Source: Candidatus Brocadiaceae bacterium S225 (lineage in GTDB: Bacteria; Planctomycetota; Brocadiia; Brocadiales; Scalinduaceae). Taken from it: 64,000 bases of DNA. The position numbers and the translations under genes are program-made. Below are positions 52,313-62,564 of this stretch, one piece after another. The notes beneath the pieces are model-generated. The model was given only the letters and a program-made list of their open reading frames with translations. It was not told the DNA's origin and ran no database searches. Positions within the stretch are counted from its first letter, which is position 1, and each line of letters begins with the position of its first letter. The stretch covers positions 62,001 through 126,000 of the forward strand of contig SMSL01000003.1 in the NCBI GenBank assembly GCA_007859995.1. Reading direction: 5' to 3'.

Positions 52313-54913
52313 TTATAGAAATGTTGATACTTTAATTCCCTCTCTGTTTATCATAAATGTTACTGCTCCACTCTCATGCGTTTTATGTAAGCTTGCTCCC
52401 TGTTTTTGATACTCTTCAATTGTAGAGGGTGAAATATCTTTTGTTAACCCGTTTATTATTGCATGCAAGGGTTTAACACTTTTAACCAGATCTCCAGTAT
52501 TCACAATAAAACCACCATGATGAGGGACTTGTATTATATCCGCAGATATGTCTGCATCATGGCCGCCATTTCCTGACAAAAGCATCTCAATCCCCTTTTC
52601 ACCTATGTCACCACACAACAGTATCCTGTTGCCCATATATTCAATAAGCAGAACGTTGGAGGAATCATTTGTAGATATGTTACCTACCAGAATACCTTCA
52701 TTTTGCAAAACGTCCTTATCGGGGGGATTGAGTACGCTGATCTTTGCCGTTCCATAGTTTTTAATTTCCAATCCATCTGACAGTAAACCTATCTTTATTC
52801 TCTTTTCTACAAGCATATTTAACAACTCAATTTTATTCCCGGATTGTAAAAAAAATTTATTTACTAAAGCATTGCCAACACTGAACCTATTGATAATAGA
52901 TGGTATTCCGTTGCAATGATCATCGTCCTTATGAGATATAATTACCGTATCTATCTTCTTGATCCCCTGTTGCCAGAGAAAAGGAGCAACAATAAATTTG
53001 CCAACATCATAATTGCCCCGTGTACCTGAATCGTAGAGCATGTTTTTGCCATTAGGAAATTGTATAAAGAAAGAGGCCCCGTGCCTTACATCAAAACATG
53101 TCAGTTTGAGACAATCCTGACCTCGACCAGGCAAGCCGGAAAATACAAAAACAGTTAAAATTGACAGGGTCGCGATTATCAGGTGAGCCAGCTTGATCTT
53201 GATCCTCTCCCTTAGTATGAAAAACATGACTATCAGATAATATATTACAATCCATATCCATAATGGTGTTGATGTATAAAAAAAGATCCGGAAATTATTT
53301 GAGAAAAGCAGGATCATGTTTCCCAGCGTTACTCCGGAATATGAAACCAGCCATGCAAATGGTGTCGCCAGTATAGGAAATACCAGTCCCGTGATTAGAA
53401 CGATAAAACCACCGATCAAAATAAGCCAAACCAGCGGGAATATTATAATATTCAAGAAAACGGTGAGAGGGGTTACAATGTGAAAATAGTATGCTATGAG
53501 CGGCATCACCGCGACCCAGGCGCCTAAGGAGACACAAAATGATTTCCTGCAATATGCTGTTAATAGAAACCATATCTCACTTCTCTCCTCTTTATCCTGT
53601 AGTTTTTCTACCAGAAGGGTTGATCTCCAGAAAAAGTTTTCTAGCCTGTTTGAAGTGTATATAATTCCAAGTACCGCAAGCACTGAAAGTTGAAAGCCAA
53701 CGTTGAACAGATCGGAAGGATTTATCAAAAGAATAATGAATACCGCTGCCGCAATGCTATTCGGTAGGTCCCAACGTCTGTTAATGATAAACGCGCCATA
53801 ATACATTGCCGCCATAATGCCCGCTCGAATAATTGGAGTTTTCATTCCGATAATGGCAACATAAATAAATACAATCAGTATGATAATTATCGCCAGGTAC
53901 CTTGTATTAAGCTGTATCAACCTTAACAGGCAGTGTAAAGTGACAACCAGGATACCAACATGCAAGCCGCTGATTGCCAGGAAGTGTATTGTCCCCGTCT
54001 TTAAAAAACCCTCCATCAGGTTTTGCGACACTTTTCCACGATCACCCAGTAAAATACTACAGACGAGAGGAATACTCTCTTTTTTTACCTGTTTTTCAAT
54101 AACCGTATTTAGTTTTTTCTTCAGGCCATAGATAAATGTATAGAAAAAGCTACCATGGCCTTCTGATAAAATCTCTATATTATTTAAGCTGACAACGCTT
54201 GCTATGGCCTCAACCCGTGGGCTTTGCTTTTTAAGGAAATTCTGATAATCAAACTGTCCTGGATTCCGAGATGTTGAAGGTATCGATAAATTGCAGATAA
54301 GCTCTATCTTATCGCCATATTCTAACTCTTCTGAAAGAGAATCACACTTGTTCACAAGCGTGGTTTCTTGTTCTTGTTGTGTCTGGTAAATATTTACTTT
54401 AATTGTACCTGAAATTTTTCTCCACTTTCGTAATAATGTTCCACTTATGCCACTATCAACAGTGTTCTCTATCGCCTCAGCTCGCAGCAGAAAAGTAGAC
54501 ATTTCCTTACGATATTTTATCGAATTCAACAGAGGAGATGTTACAGATTTAGAAATTGGAGGTGAGGCGACTACGCCTTGTAATCGAACGGGAATTTTGT
54601 CGGTATTAATGAAATTTGAGATATTATTGCCTGCATGGGAGAAAAACCGAAGATGGTGATATGCAATGCCCGTCAAAAAGACAAGAATAAGAAGGGCCAA
54701 AATACCCCCTTTTGCCCTTCTTGATATCCCGGCTGGGCAAGGATGAAATATAAACAAGAGAACATTCGCAATAGCGAAAGTAATCGCAGTGGAAAAAACG
54801 GGAATAAATGGGATATTTATTAAATAATTTGTGCATATGCCGAGTGAGAACGATACTACGATTCCGACAAGAGGACGATGTGTCATTTGATGCTGAAAAT
54901 TGACAAAAGTCAT
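52313..54913 (-). CDS. comEC: ComEC/Rec2-type DNA internalisation protein
   Basis: Inner-membrane channel for DNA uptake, 866 residues. About ten membrane helices, the Competence domain (HFLAISGLHVGILVVTL) in the middle, and a C-terminal metallo-beta-lactamase domain (~600-866): LTCFDVRHGASFFIQFP, LYDSGTRG and the SHKDDDHCNG metal motif (HxDxDH-like HKDDDH). The start may instead be Met10 (MTHRPLVG). ComEC suggests natural transformation potential. No other com genes are here. Confidence 0.94.
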   Translation of the reverse strand: MTFVNFQHQMTHRPLVGIVVSFSLGICTNYLINIPFIPVFSTAITFAIANVLLFIFHPCPAGISRRAKGGILALLILVFLTGIAYHHLRFFSHAGNNISNFINTDKIPVRLQGVVASPPISKSVTSPLLNSIKYRKEMSTFLLRAEAIENTVDSGISGTLLRKWRKISGTIKVNIYQTQQEQETTLVNKCDSLSEELEYGDKIELICNLSIPSTSRNPGQFDYQNFLKKQSPRVEAIASVVSLNNIEILSEGHGSFFYTFIYGLKKKLNTVIEKQVKKESIPLVCSILLGDRGKVSQNLMEGFLKTGTIHFLAISGLHVGILVVTLHCLLRLIQLNTRYLAIIIILIVFIYVAIIGMKTPIIRAGIMAAMYYGAFIINRRWDLPNSIAAAVFIILLINPSDLFNVGFQLSVLAVLGIIYTSNRLENFFWRSTLLVEKLQDKEERSEIWFLLTAYCRKSFCVSLGAWVAVMPLIAYYFHIVTPLTVFLNIIIFPLVWLILIGGFIVLITGLVFPILATPFAWLVSYSGVTLGNMILLFSNNFRIFFYTSTPLWIWIVIYYLIVMFFILRERIKIKLAHLIIATLSILTVFVFSGLPGRGQDCLKLTCFDVRHGASFFIQFPNGKNMLYDSGTRGNYDVGKFIVAPFLWQQGIKKIDTVIISHKDDDHCNGIPSIINRFSVGNALVNKFFLQSGNKIELLNMLVEKRIKIGLLSDGLEIKNYGTAKISVLNPPDKDVLQNEGILVGNISTNDSSNVLLIEYMGNRILLCGDIGEKGIEMLLSGNGGHDADISADIIQVPHHGGFIVNTGDLVKSVKPLHAIINGLTKDISPSTIEEYQKQGASLHKTHESGAVTFMINREGIKVSTFL

Positions 54914-55162
54914 GTAAGTTCTTATAAAAGAGGGATTAGAACTATTTTCAGAAAAGAATCACTTGTAAAATAATTTACAAATAGTATAATGCAAACGACT
55001 TAAATAGGTTTGATAAAGCGTGGGACATGTCAGAAGTGTAGAAATAAGGACGGAAAATCAGCAAGCCAAGTCCCGTTAATTAAGAATATTATCATAATAT
55101 CAGGATACATAACAAACAAGTAATTTTATTATTTAATTTATTGGATTTCGGGGAAGATTTTT

Positions 55163-55252
55163 ATGGCAAATGGGTTTGAAGGAAAGAAAAAACACAGGCT
55201 TAATAGAAAAAAATATATCTTAAAAAGACGGGCAAGAAGAAGGAAAAAATAG
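55163..55252 (+). CDS. 29-residue highly basic micro-protein
   Basis: Frame MANGFEGKKKHRLNRKKYILKRRARRRKK, from the ATG at 55163 to TAG at 55252. More than half the residues are Lys or Arg, as in ribosome-associated mini-proteins (THX/bS22/mS38-type). GGGGAAG precedes the ATG. It lies in the gap between comEC and the DegT gene. Could also be a chance frame; the uninterrupted basic composition makes it worth noting. Confidence 0.45.
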   Translation: MANGFEGKKKHRLNRKKYILKRRARRRKK

Positions 55253-55384
55253 AAGTCCCACTCTATTTAAGCTTATATAGTATATTGTCTCTACCCTGAA
55301 GCTGCTTGCCTGATAAACAGAATGGCAGGCAAATTACCAGGATCGGGATCAATTTAACCATGCGTTATAATAAGAGGAATCAAT

Positions 55385-56518
55385 ATGGGTTCTGCTGTTA
55401 GTGAAAAAACAAGAGTTCCATTAATTGACCTGAAACGTCAATATCACAGTATAAAGGAAGAAATTAATTCCGCAATACAGGATGTCCTTGAAAGCCAGGC
55501 ATTCATATTAGGCCCTCAGGTTAAAGAGTTTGAGGGCCTTTTTGCCTCATACTGTAATACGAAATATGCCATAGGCGTTTCTTCCGGAACTGATGCGCTG
55601 CTTCTTGCGCTCAAATCATTAGGAGTTGGCGACGGTGATGAAGTCATTACAACGCCTTTTACGTTTTTTGCGACAATAGAGTCTATTTGTAATGTCGGCG
55701 CTAAGCCGGTTTTCGCGGATATTGATCCTGAAACATACAACATTAGACCGGATTTAATAGAAAAAAGCATAACCAAAAAAACAAAAGCCATTATTCCCGT
55801 TCATCTGTACGGTCAATGTGCCGATATGGAACCCATTCTGGAAATAGCAAAGAAACATGACTTAAGGGTCATAGAGGATTCTGCTCAATCTGTTGGCGCT
55901 GAGTATAGAGGTAAAAAAGCAGGATCAATGGGTGACTTGGGATGTTTTTCTTTTTTCCCTAGTAAGAATCTCGGCGGCATGGGTGATGGTGGGATGGTAA
56001 CATGCAACAGTGAAAAGCTTGAAGAAGTAATTCATATGTTGAGGATCCATGGCGGCAAACCGAAGAATTATCATGCAGCATTAGGTATTAATGGAAGATT
56101 GGACACAATACAGGCATCCATCCTAATCAAAAAACTCGGACACTTGGATGATTGGTGTGATAAACGAAGGCAAAAGGCCTCGTATTACACGGAAAAGATG
56201 AAAGGGTTTGATTTAGTAACTCCAAAAGTAATGGACTTCAACAAGCACGCCTTCCACCTATATGTAATCAGAGTAAAAGAGAGAGACAGGCTTATGGAGC
56301 ACTTAAAGGCAGATAATATAGATTGTGCCGTGTATTATCCGGTTCCCCAACATTTACAAGAATGTCTGGCAGATCTGGGCTATAAAGAAGGTGACTTGCC
56401 GGAAACAGAAATGGCGGCAAAGGAGACACTGGCACTTCCGGTTTTCCCGGAAATAACAGAGGAAGAGCAGGATTGCGTCATAGAATCAGTCAAAAATTTT
56501 CTCAGCGCATCCAAATAG
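55385..56518 (+). CDS. DegT/DnrJ/EryC1/StrS family aminotransferase
   Basis: PLP sugar aminotransferase, 377 residues. The PLP lysine is Lys194 in GCFSFFPSKNLGGMGDGG; VSSGTDALLLAL, DIDPETYNI, HLYGQCADM and EDSAQS are family motifs. It makes amino sugars for surface polysaccharide or LPS from keto-sugar nucleotides. It directly precedes lptD, compatible with an envelope role. A good AGAGGAA is upstream of ATG at 55385. Confidence 0.93.
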   Translation: MGSAVSEKTRVPLIDLKRQYHSIKEEINSAIQDVLESQAFILGPQVKEFEGLFASYCNTKYAIGVSSGTDALLLALKSLGVGDGDEVITTPFTFFATIESICNVGAKPVFADIDPETYNIRPDLIEKSITKKTKAIIPVHLYGQCADMEPILEIAKKHDLRVIEDSAQSVGAEYRGKKAGSMGDLGCFSFFPSKNLGGMGDGGMVTCNSEKLEEVIHMLRIHGGKPKNYHAALGINGRLDTIQASILIKKLGHLDDWCDKRRQKASYYTEKMKGFDLVTPKVMDFNKHAFHLYVIRVKERDRLMEHLKADNIDCAVYYPVPQHLQECLADLGYKEGDLPETEMAAKETLALPVFPEITEEEQDCVIESVKNFLSASK

Positions 56519-56625
56519 TTAAATTTTTTACTTTTAATTTCTCTTTATGCATCTTCAATAACATCGGTATTAACCATACAAATAATGAAAAGCTATTTTA
56601 ATTAAAAATCCTTGTTGGGTTTTAC

Positions 56626-59508
56626 ATGCGATTATCCATATCTACCATATTTTTTATATTACTGATTATACTCTGCGACAGAAACATGGCGCAGGGGGCA
56701 CGAATGAAAAAGGATATTTCTCATTTTCCGATACACATAAGTGCAGGTTCCATCTCTACTTGGCAAAATAACGAAATTAGAATCTTCCAGGCAAGCGGTA
56801 ATGCAGAAATCGGGCAAGGTGACATCCGAATTGTTGCAGACAATATAATAATCTGGTTTAAAGAGGTCAAAACAGGGCAGATTGTTGAAGGAAATCTTGA
56901 GATTTATTGCAGTGGTAATGTAACTCTTTTCCGGGAAGAGGATATTCAAGATTCCGAAGAGACATACCTGACTTTAATTACTACTGCAGGAGTATCCGTT
57001 AGTCCTACACAGACTAATGCTCAAATAAAAAGTGTTGGAGATGTTCAAGTAACGAGCTTTGAAGATGAGCAAAGATCTGAATTATATGCACAAGCTGAAA
57101 AATTCAAAGCTGAAGAAAGAGGTGAGCCATATAAAGACGGCACTTCTACTGCTACTGCTGATGCAGAAGAAATGGTAGATATACTAGCAGACGATATCGA
57201 TACCTGGCTGGAAAATGACGTTCGTGTAATCGTTGCAATAGGAAACGTTAGAATTAAAAAAAACGGTGAAACGCTAAATGCAGATAACGTAATCTTATAT
57301 TTTGAACAAGAAGAGAGTGATAAAGGAAAATCACCCAAGCAGGTGTATAAAGAAGTATATGCTGAGGGTAATGTGACCCTGACGCGCGGAAGCGACTTAG
57401 TAATAGCAGAAAAAATCTTTCAGAACATCAAGGACGATAGAGGGCTTTTTGTTAATAGTACTATAGAAAGCGTTCTAGAGCCTCCTGTCGTCAAAACGAA
57501 CATGCCGGTTTTTATAAGCGGTGATGAGATAAAGAATACAAAAGGAAATTATGAAATAAAGAACGGAGATTTTTCTCTTTGTGGTTACGGACACCCTCAC
57601 TACAAATTTAAATATTCAAAGTTAAGGGTTATTAAAACGGGGGAAAATTCAATTCTAACCGCAAAAAATAATGTATTTAAGGTCGGGAAAGTTCCATTAA
57701 TGTATGTTCCGTATTTGAATTTTAATTTAAAAAGAAGCCCAAAAAGACTAGAAGAATGGAATACCGGGACTACTACAAGGTTAGGACGATTTGTTACAAC
57801 CGATTGGGATCTATACGGTTTTGCCTTTGGCGAAACGCTGGACAAATGGAGCGACGTGACCGTAAGTCTGGATTACATGGAATTGAAAGGCCCGAGAGCG
57901 GGAACGGATATTAAATACCGGAAAGAAAATTTCTCTGGATATTTGAATACGTACTATATGACCGATAAAGATGAGACCGGTATTAATGATGTCACAGTAG
58001 AGGATGAGAACAGGGGGCATTTTTTATGGCGTAACAGACTGATGCTTTCTAAAATTCTTGCCGACAAATCTGGTACTAACGATAACGAATCTGATATTAT
58101 CAAAAACGATGGCTGGATAGCAGATATAGAAATATCCCATGTTAGTGATAGAACTTACTTCAGAGAATACCTCCAGTCAGATTTTAAACAGAAAAAGGAC
58201 AGGAATACTTTATTTTATTTAAGAAAGATCTCTGGCAACAGAGGTGTTACATTTCTGGCAGAACATCAATTACGAACATACGATACATTAGTCGATTCAA
58301 CAAGGCTAAGTAGAAAAAATGAATCTTTTCCAGAATTAAAATACAGAATTATTGGAGAGCCGTTGTGGGACGGCAAACTTAATATCACTTCTGAAACTGA
58401 GCTGGTATATCAAAACAGAATGTTTGACAGAATTTCGCCGTTGAAAGCAGAAACTGATTTTCTGGGTCGTGGAGAGTTACTGACTGCAGAAAGGGTTTTT
58501 GACAGGTCATCAGCGAGGTTTGATCCGGAGGAAACCCTAAGGTTCGATACATTCAATATGATCAATGCTCCTTTTCGTCTCATGAAACAACAGTTTAATC
58601 CATATATAGGAATCCGACTAACCGGTTATAGCGAAAGTGTTAAGGTAGACCCTGTTACTGGACGTAATGAAGGCAATGGTGCGCCACGAGGAAGAGTCGC
58701 AATTCCCATTGGCTTTAATACCAGCGCAAAACTTTCACGAACATACAGTGTATATAATAAATTCCTAAATATTAACAGACTGAGACATGTCGTTGAACCC
58801 GAATTGTCTCTTAATTTCACACCGATTGTCACACAGGATCCTGAAGCTCTGAATCAGTTTGACGGAATAGATGCAATTGATACCTATCAATCAGTCAAAC
58901 TTGGCCTACGCAATAGACTCCAGACAAAACGAGGAGAACCAGGAAAAGAGAAAACAGTGGATGTTGTTAACTTCGGCTCAGAATTAATTGTATTCCCTGG
59001 TAACGCAGGCCTGAATAGAAAACGGGATGATTATATTGGATGGTACTTAAAAGCAAACTTAACCGATAAGATCTCTTTCAGTACAGTAGGAAACGAGATT
59101 AACCTGAGGAAAGGAGGAGTGGATATTTTTAATACTGACTTTCGATACACACCTTCGCCACAGCTGAGCTTCTCCGCGGGAAACAGGTATATTGACGATA
59201 TCAGTTCAACAGTTCATTTCTCAACATCATTATCAGTAAATGAAAAATGGTCTGTAGGCTTTTCCGAGCAATATGCTTTTAGAACTGAGAGGGATGACGA
59301 TAATTCTCAAAGCTTATATTCTGCTGCTAATATTACAAGAAATTTCCATGATTGGATCTTCACAATGAGCTTGGCTCAAATTGGTACCAGAGCAGATGAT
59401 AATATAGTTTCATTTAATATTTTGCCGCGCGGATTAGGAGCTTCAACCCCCACTCTCAGGTCTTTGGGCGCCATGGTTCCACCAGCTTTGAAACAACAAC
59501 AAAATTAA
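56626..59508 (+). CDS. lptD: LPS-assembly protein LptD (OstA/Imp)-like
   Basis: Outer-membrane LPS translocon, 960 residues. A signal-like segment (~1-22) precedes an N-terminal OstA/LptA-like beta-jellyroll (~38-300, with repeated GNAEIGQGDIRIVADNIIIW and GNVRIKKNGETLNADNVIL patterns), then a large C-terminal beta-barrel domain with YVPYLNFNLKRSPKR. It is longer than E. coli LptD. The N-terminal domain seems duplicated, so two jellyroll units may be present. It follows the DegT gene by ~107 bases. Confidence 0.9.
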   Translation: MRLSISTIFFILLIILCDRNMAQGARMKKDISHFPIHISAGSISTWQNNEIRIFQASGNAEIGQGDIRIVADNIIIWFKEVKTGQIVEGNLEIYCSGNVTLFREEDIQDSEETYLTLITTAGVSVSPTQTNAQIKSVGDVQVTSFEDEQRSELYAQAEKFKAEERGEPYKDGTSTATADAEEMVDILADDIDTWLENDVRVIVAIGNVRIKKNGETLNADNVILYFEQEESDKGKSPKQVYKEVYAEGNVTLTRGSDLVIAEKIFQNIKDDRGLFVNSTIESVLEPPVVKTNMPVFISGDEIKNTKGNYEIKNGDFSLCGYGHPHYKFKYSKLRVIKTGENSILTAKNNVFKVGKVPLMYVPYLNFNLKRSPKRLEEWNTGTTTRLGRFVTTDWDLYGFAFGETLDKWSDVTVSLDYMELKGPRAGTDIKYRKENFSGYLNTYYMTDKDETGINDVTVEDENRGHFLWRNRLMLSKILADKSGTNDNESDIIKNDGWIADIEISHVSDRTYFREYLQSDFKQKKDRNTLFYLRKISGNRGVTFLAEHQLRTYDTLVDSTRLSRKNESFPELKYRIIGEPLWDGKLNITSETELVYQNRMFDRISPLKAETDFLGRGELLTAERVFDRSSARFDPEETLRFDTFNMINAPFRLMKQQFNPYIGIRLTGYSESVKVDPVTGRNEGNGAPRGRVAIPIGFNTSAKLSRTYSVYNKFLNINRLRHVVEPELSLNFTPIVTQDPEALNQFDGIDAIDTYQSVKLGLRNRLQTKRGEPGKEKTVDVVNFGSELIVFPGNAGLNRKRDDYIGWYLKANLTDKISFSTVGNEINLRKGGVDIFNTDFRYTPSPQLSFSAGNRYIDDISSTVHFSTSLSVNEKWSVGFSEQYAFRTERDDDNSQSLYSAANITRNFHDWIFTMSLAQIGTRADDNIVSFNILPRGLGASTPTLRSLGAMVPPALKQQQN

Positions 59509-59540
59509 TAGACAAACCTTTTATCTCCTTAATACATATT

Positions 59541-60023
59541 ATGAAAAAAGCGGTTTACCCCGGTACTTTCGACCCTGTTACCTATGGCCATCTTGATGTA
59601 ATCAAACGTGGCAGCAAAATTTTTGACGAGCTAATCGTGGCGGTTGGGCACAACCCATTAAAAAAACCCATATTTACCGTTAAAGAGCGAGTGGATATGC
59701 TCTCAAGAAGTACCAGAGAGATTCAGAATACCAGGGTAGGTTGTTTTAGCGGAATGTTAACTGACTACATGGAAGAAATGCAAACTAATATAATACTCAG
59801 AGGCATCAGGACGGTATCGGATTTTGATTATGAATTTCAAAGAGCGCTTACAAATCGTGTATTAAAAACGGATGTAGAAACTGTATTCATAATGACGAGT
59901 CAGAAATACTCATTTTTAAATTCCAGTCTCATAAAAGAGGCCGTGAGCCTGGGAGGTGATATTTCTAAGTTTGTACCTTCTGATGTAGAGAAACTGCTCC
60001 GTCAAAAATTATTCTCCCAATAG
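59541..60023 (+). CDS. coaD: Phosphopantetheine adenylyltransferase
   Basis: Penultimate step of CoA synthesis. 160 residues. YPGTFDPVTYGHLDVIKRG carries the HxGH-type motif (TYGH), LRGIRTVSDFDYEFQ and TSQKYSFLNSSLIKE are typical. It starts 33 bases after lptD, possibly same transcript. Confidence 0.97.
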   Translation: MKKAVYPGTFDPVTYGHLDVIKRGSKIFDELIVAVGHNPLKKPIFTVKERVDMLSRSTREIQNTRVGCFSGMLTDYMEEMQTNIILRGIRTVSDFDYEFQRALTNRVLKTDVETVFIMTSQKYSFLNSSLIKEAVSLGGDISKFVPSDVEKLLRQKLFSQ

Positions 60024-60158
60024 AATAATTAGAAGCGGAAATCCACTGCAATAGAACGCATATTCCAAGTACTCTGTCACCTGCAAAGCTGATAAATAAA
60101 ATCGGGATATAAAACTGTTTGCTGATACTATTATTCACCTAATTAAACAAATTACTAG

Positions 60159-60956
60159 ATGCTATTAAATATCCTCGCCATTGGTGACATAGTAGGACAG
60201 CCCGGAAGGAAGGTTTTAGAAAAAAAACTTGGAAATTTCCTTAAGGCACACAGTATAGATTTCTGCATAGCAAACGCAGAAAACGCAGCAGGAGGTTCAG
60301 GGATAACCGTTAATATCGCGAAGAAGCTGTTCTCTTATGGTGTAAATGCAATAACAATGGGCGATCATGTCTGGAAAAGAAAAGAAATTTATGATTCATT
60401 ACAATCTGAAGAAAGGATTCTCAGGCCGGCGAATTATTCACCATTGGCTCATGGCAGGGGTTACGTTGCGATCAAAACGAAAGAGGATTATGTTATTGGC
60501 ATAATCAATCTTTTGGGCAGGACTTTTATGAAACCCATAGACTGTCCGTTCAGAGCGGCAGATGTCGCGGTTGAAGAACTTTCAAAACAGACAAACATAA
60601 TTGTAGTAGACATGCATGCCGAGGCAACATCTGAGAAAATTGCCATGGGATGGTACCTGGATGGTAGAGTGAGCGCTGTTGTTGGCACTCACACACACGT
60701 ACAGACATCTGATGAGAAAATCTTACCTAAGGGGACAGGGTACATCACCGACTTGGGCATGACAGGTCCGCACGAATCAATATTAGGAAGAAATATTGAT
60801 CGTGTATTAAAATCAATTGTAACCCAGGTACCAACCCGTTATGATATAGCCGAGAAAGACCTCCATATAGAAGGAGTAGTCATAACTATAAACAAGGGAA
60901 CAGGTAACACAGAAAAAATAAAAAGAATAAGAGTCACTGAAAACGATAATTACTAA
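60159..60956 (+). CDS. YmdB-type metallophosphoesterase (TIGR00282 family)
   Basis: 265 residues with the calcineurin-like metal motifs LAIGDIVGQPGR, NAENAAGG, MGDHVW, DMHAEATSEK and GTHTHVQTSD. Bacillus YmdB cleaves 2',3'-cAMP/cyclic di-nucleotide-like substrates and affects biofilm and sporulation; in this bacterium the role is not known. It sits 135 bases after coaD and 43 before xseA. Confidence 0.92.
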   Translation: MLLNILAIGDIVGQPGRKVLEKKLGNFLKAHSIDFCIANAENAAGGSGITVNIAKKLFSYGVNAITMGDHVWKRKEIYDSLQSEERILRPANYSPLAHGRGYVAIKTKEDYVIGIINLLGRTFMKPIDCPFRAADVAVEELSKQTNIIVVDMHAEATSEKIAMGWYLDGRVSAVVGTHTHVQTSDEKILPKGTGYITDLGMTGPHESILGRNIDRVLKSIVTQVPTRYDIAEKDLHIEGVVITINKGTGNTEKIKRIRVTENDNY

Positions 60957-60999
60957 ATGCTCTATTAATTTCACTGAAACAAACAGATAATATATAAAT

Positions 61000-62265
61000 A
61001 TGCTTGATAGCTTCCTGAATATTAAGACAAATCAAGAACCATTGGAAGATTTCCCTGGAGAAATAAATGAGAAATTTTTTACAGTTTCTGAAATCACCAG
61101 AGGAATCAGAACTTCACTGGAACACAAATTCTCTGACATAGGCGTTTTAGGTGAAATATCCAATGTAAGAAAACCAGGCTCAGGACATGTCTATTTAACA
61201 CTTAAAGACAAAAATTCCCAATTGCAAGCGGTTGTTTTCAGAAATACGGCAAGCAGAATCAAATTTGAGCTAAAAGATGGGATGGAAGTCGTCTCTTTTG
61301 GTTCAATTACCGTTTATGAACAACGAGGGCAGTACCAGCTCATAATTAACAAAATAGAACCAAAGGGGATTGGCGCACTGCAACTTGCTTTTCAGCAACT
61401 GAAGGAAAAGCTGGAAAAAGAGGGCCTGTTTGACCATTCTCATAAAAAACCCATTCCGTTCATACCTCAGAAAATTGGAATAGTAACGTCACCAACCGGA
61501 GCAGCAATCAAAGACATTCTGAACATTATAGATCGTCGTTTTGCTAACGTTGAAATACTTATTTATCCGGTAAAGGTCCAGGGGGAAGGTGCAGCACAAG
61601 AAATTGCCCAGGCGATAACAGAACTAAACAATTACGCTGACATAGACGTAATTATAACAGGCAGAGGTGGTGGCAGTCTGGAAGATCTGTGGGCATTTAA
61701 TGAAGAAATTGTAGCAAGGAGCATATATAATTCCAGGATACCCATTATCTCCGCGGTTGGGCACGAAATTGATTTAACAATAGCTGATCTGGTGGCAGAT
61801 AAAAGGGCCCTAACCCCCTCCGAAGCAGGAGAACTGGTTGTCCCCCGAAAAGATTTACTGATCGAAAAAATAGAAAAATATAAAGAGAGACTCTTGCAAT
61901 CCCTGGCCGGTAAGTTAAGATTATCAAAGGAAAGACTCGCTAGAATTACAAATAGCTATGCCATGAAGCAACCATTTGACAGGCTGAACAGGTGGCAACA
62001 GAGGCTGGACGAATTTGCACAGAGGCTTAATTTAAATATAACACATGCGTTAAACACTGAACGTGAAAAATTATCAGGTATTGCGGGCAAGCTGGAAAGC
62101 CTGAGCCCTTTGAACGTTTTGAAAAGAGGCTATGCCATTACCACCAGACTGGAAGATAATAAATCCCTTCGAGATACAATAGATTTAAGTAAAGGGGACA
62201 AGATTAAAACAAATCTGTCCAATGGTAGCATTATTTCTGAAATTCTTTCTGTTAAAAAGTGCTAA
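61000..62265 (+). CDS. xseA: Exodeoxyribonuclease VII large subunit
   Basis: ssDNA exonuclease large subunit, 421 residues. An OB-fold begins after ~25 extra residues (FTVSEITRGIRTSLEHKFSDIGVLGEISN). The catalytic region has TSPTGAAIKDIL and GRGGGSLEDLWAFNEE, followed by AVGHEIDLTIADLVAD and a C-terminal coiled coil. xseB follows 3 bases after its stop, so they are an operon. Confidence 0.96.
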   Translation: MLDSFLNIKTNQEPLEDFPGEINEKFFTVSEITRGIRTSLEHKFSDIGVLGEISNVRKPGSGHVYLTLKDKNSQLQAVVFRNTASRIKFELKDGMEVVSFGSITVYEQRGQYQLIINKIEPKGIGALQLAFQQLKEKLEKEGLFDHSHKKPIPFIPQKIGIVTSPTGAAIKDILNIIDRRFANVEILIYPVKVQGEGAAQEIAQAITELNNYADIDVIITGRGGGSLEDLWAFNEEIVARSIYNSRIPIISAVGHEIDLTIADLVADKRALTPSEAGELVVPRKDLLIEKIEKYKERLLQSLAGKLRLSKERLARITNSYAMKQPFDRLNRWQQRLDEFAQRLNLNITHALNTEREKLSGIAGKLESLSPLNVLKRGYAITTRLEDNKSLRDTIDLSKGDKIKTNLSNGSIISEILSVKKC

Positions 62266-62268
62266 TTT

Positions 62269-62508
62269 ATGAAGAAACCAGATTTTGAAACATCATTAAA
62301 AGAACTTGAAGGAATAGTAGAACAGCTTGAAACAAATAACCTGACTTTAGATGAAACACTTGCAAAATACGAAAGTGGTATTAAAATATACAAACAATGC
62401 TATCAAACTTTAGAGAAGGCAGAAAAAAAGATTAATATTTTATTGAAAAAATCTACCGGAGAAACTGATACGGAAAAATTTGACCTGAAAAAAACCTCTG
62501 AAGAATAA
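62269..62508 (+). CDS. xseB: Exodeoxyribonuclease VII small subunit
   Basis: 79-residue two-helix subunit. FETSLKELEGIVEQLETNNLTLDETLAKYESGIKIYKQC matches the XseB hallmark (E-x-L-x-I-x-x-LE...LD..L..Y..G). It is immediately downstream of xseA. Confidence 0.94.
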   Translation: MKKPDFETSLKELEGIVEQLETNNLTLDETLAKYESGIKIYKQCYQTLEKAEKKINILLKKSTGETDTEKFDLKKTSEE

Positions 62509-62564
62509 TAGCAGGCAGTGTAAATAAACGAAAGAAACTAATTGAAGTTTTAGGAAAGAAAATC

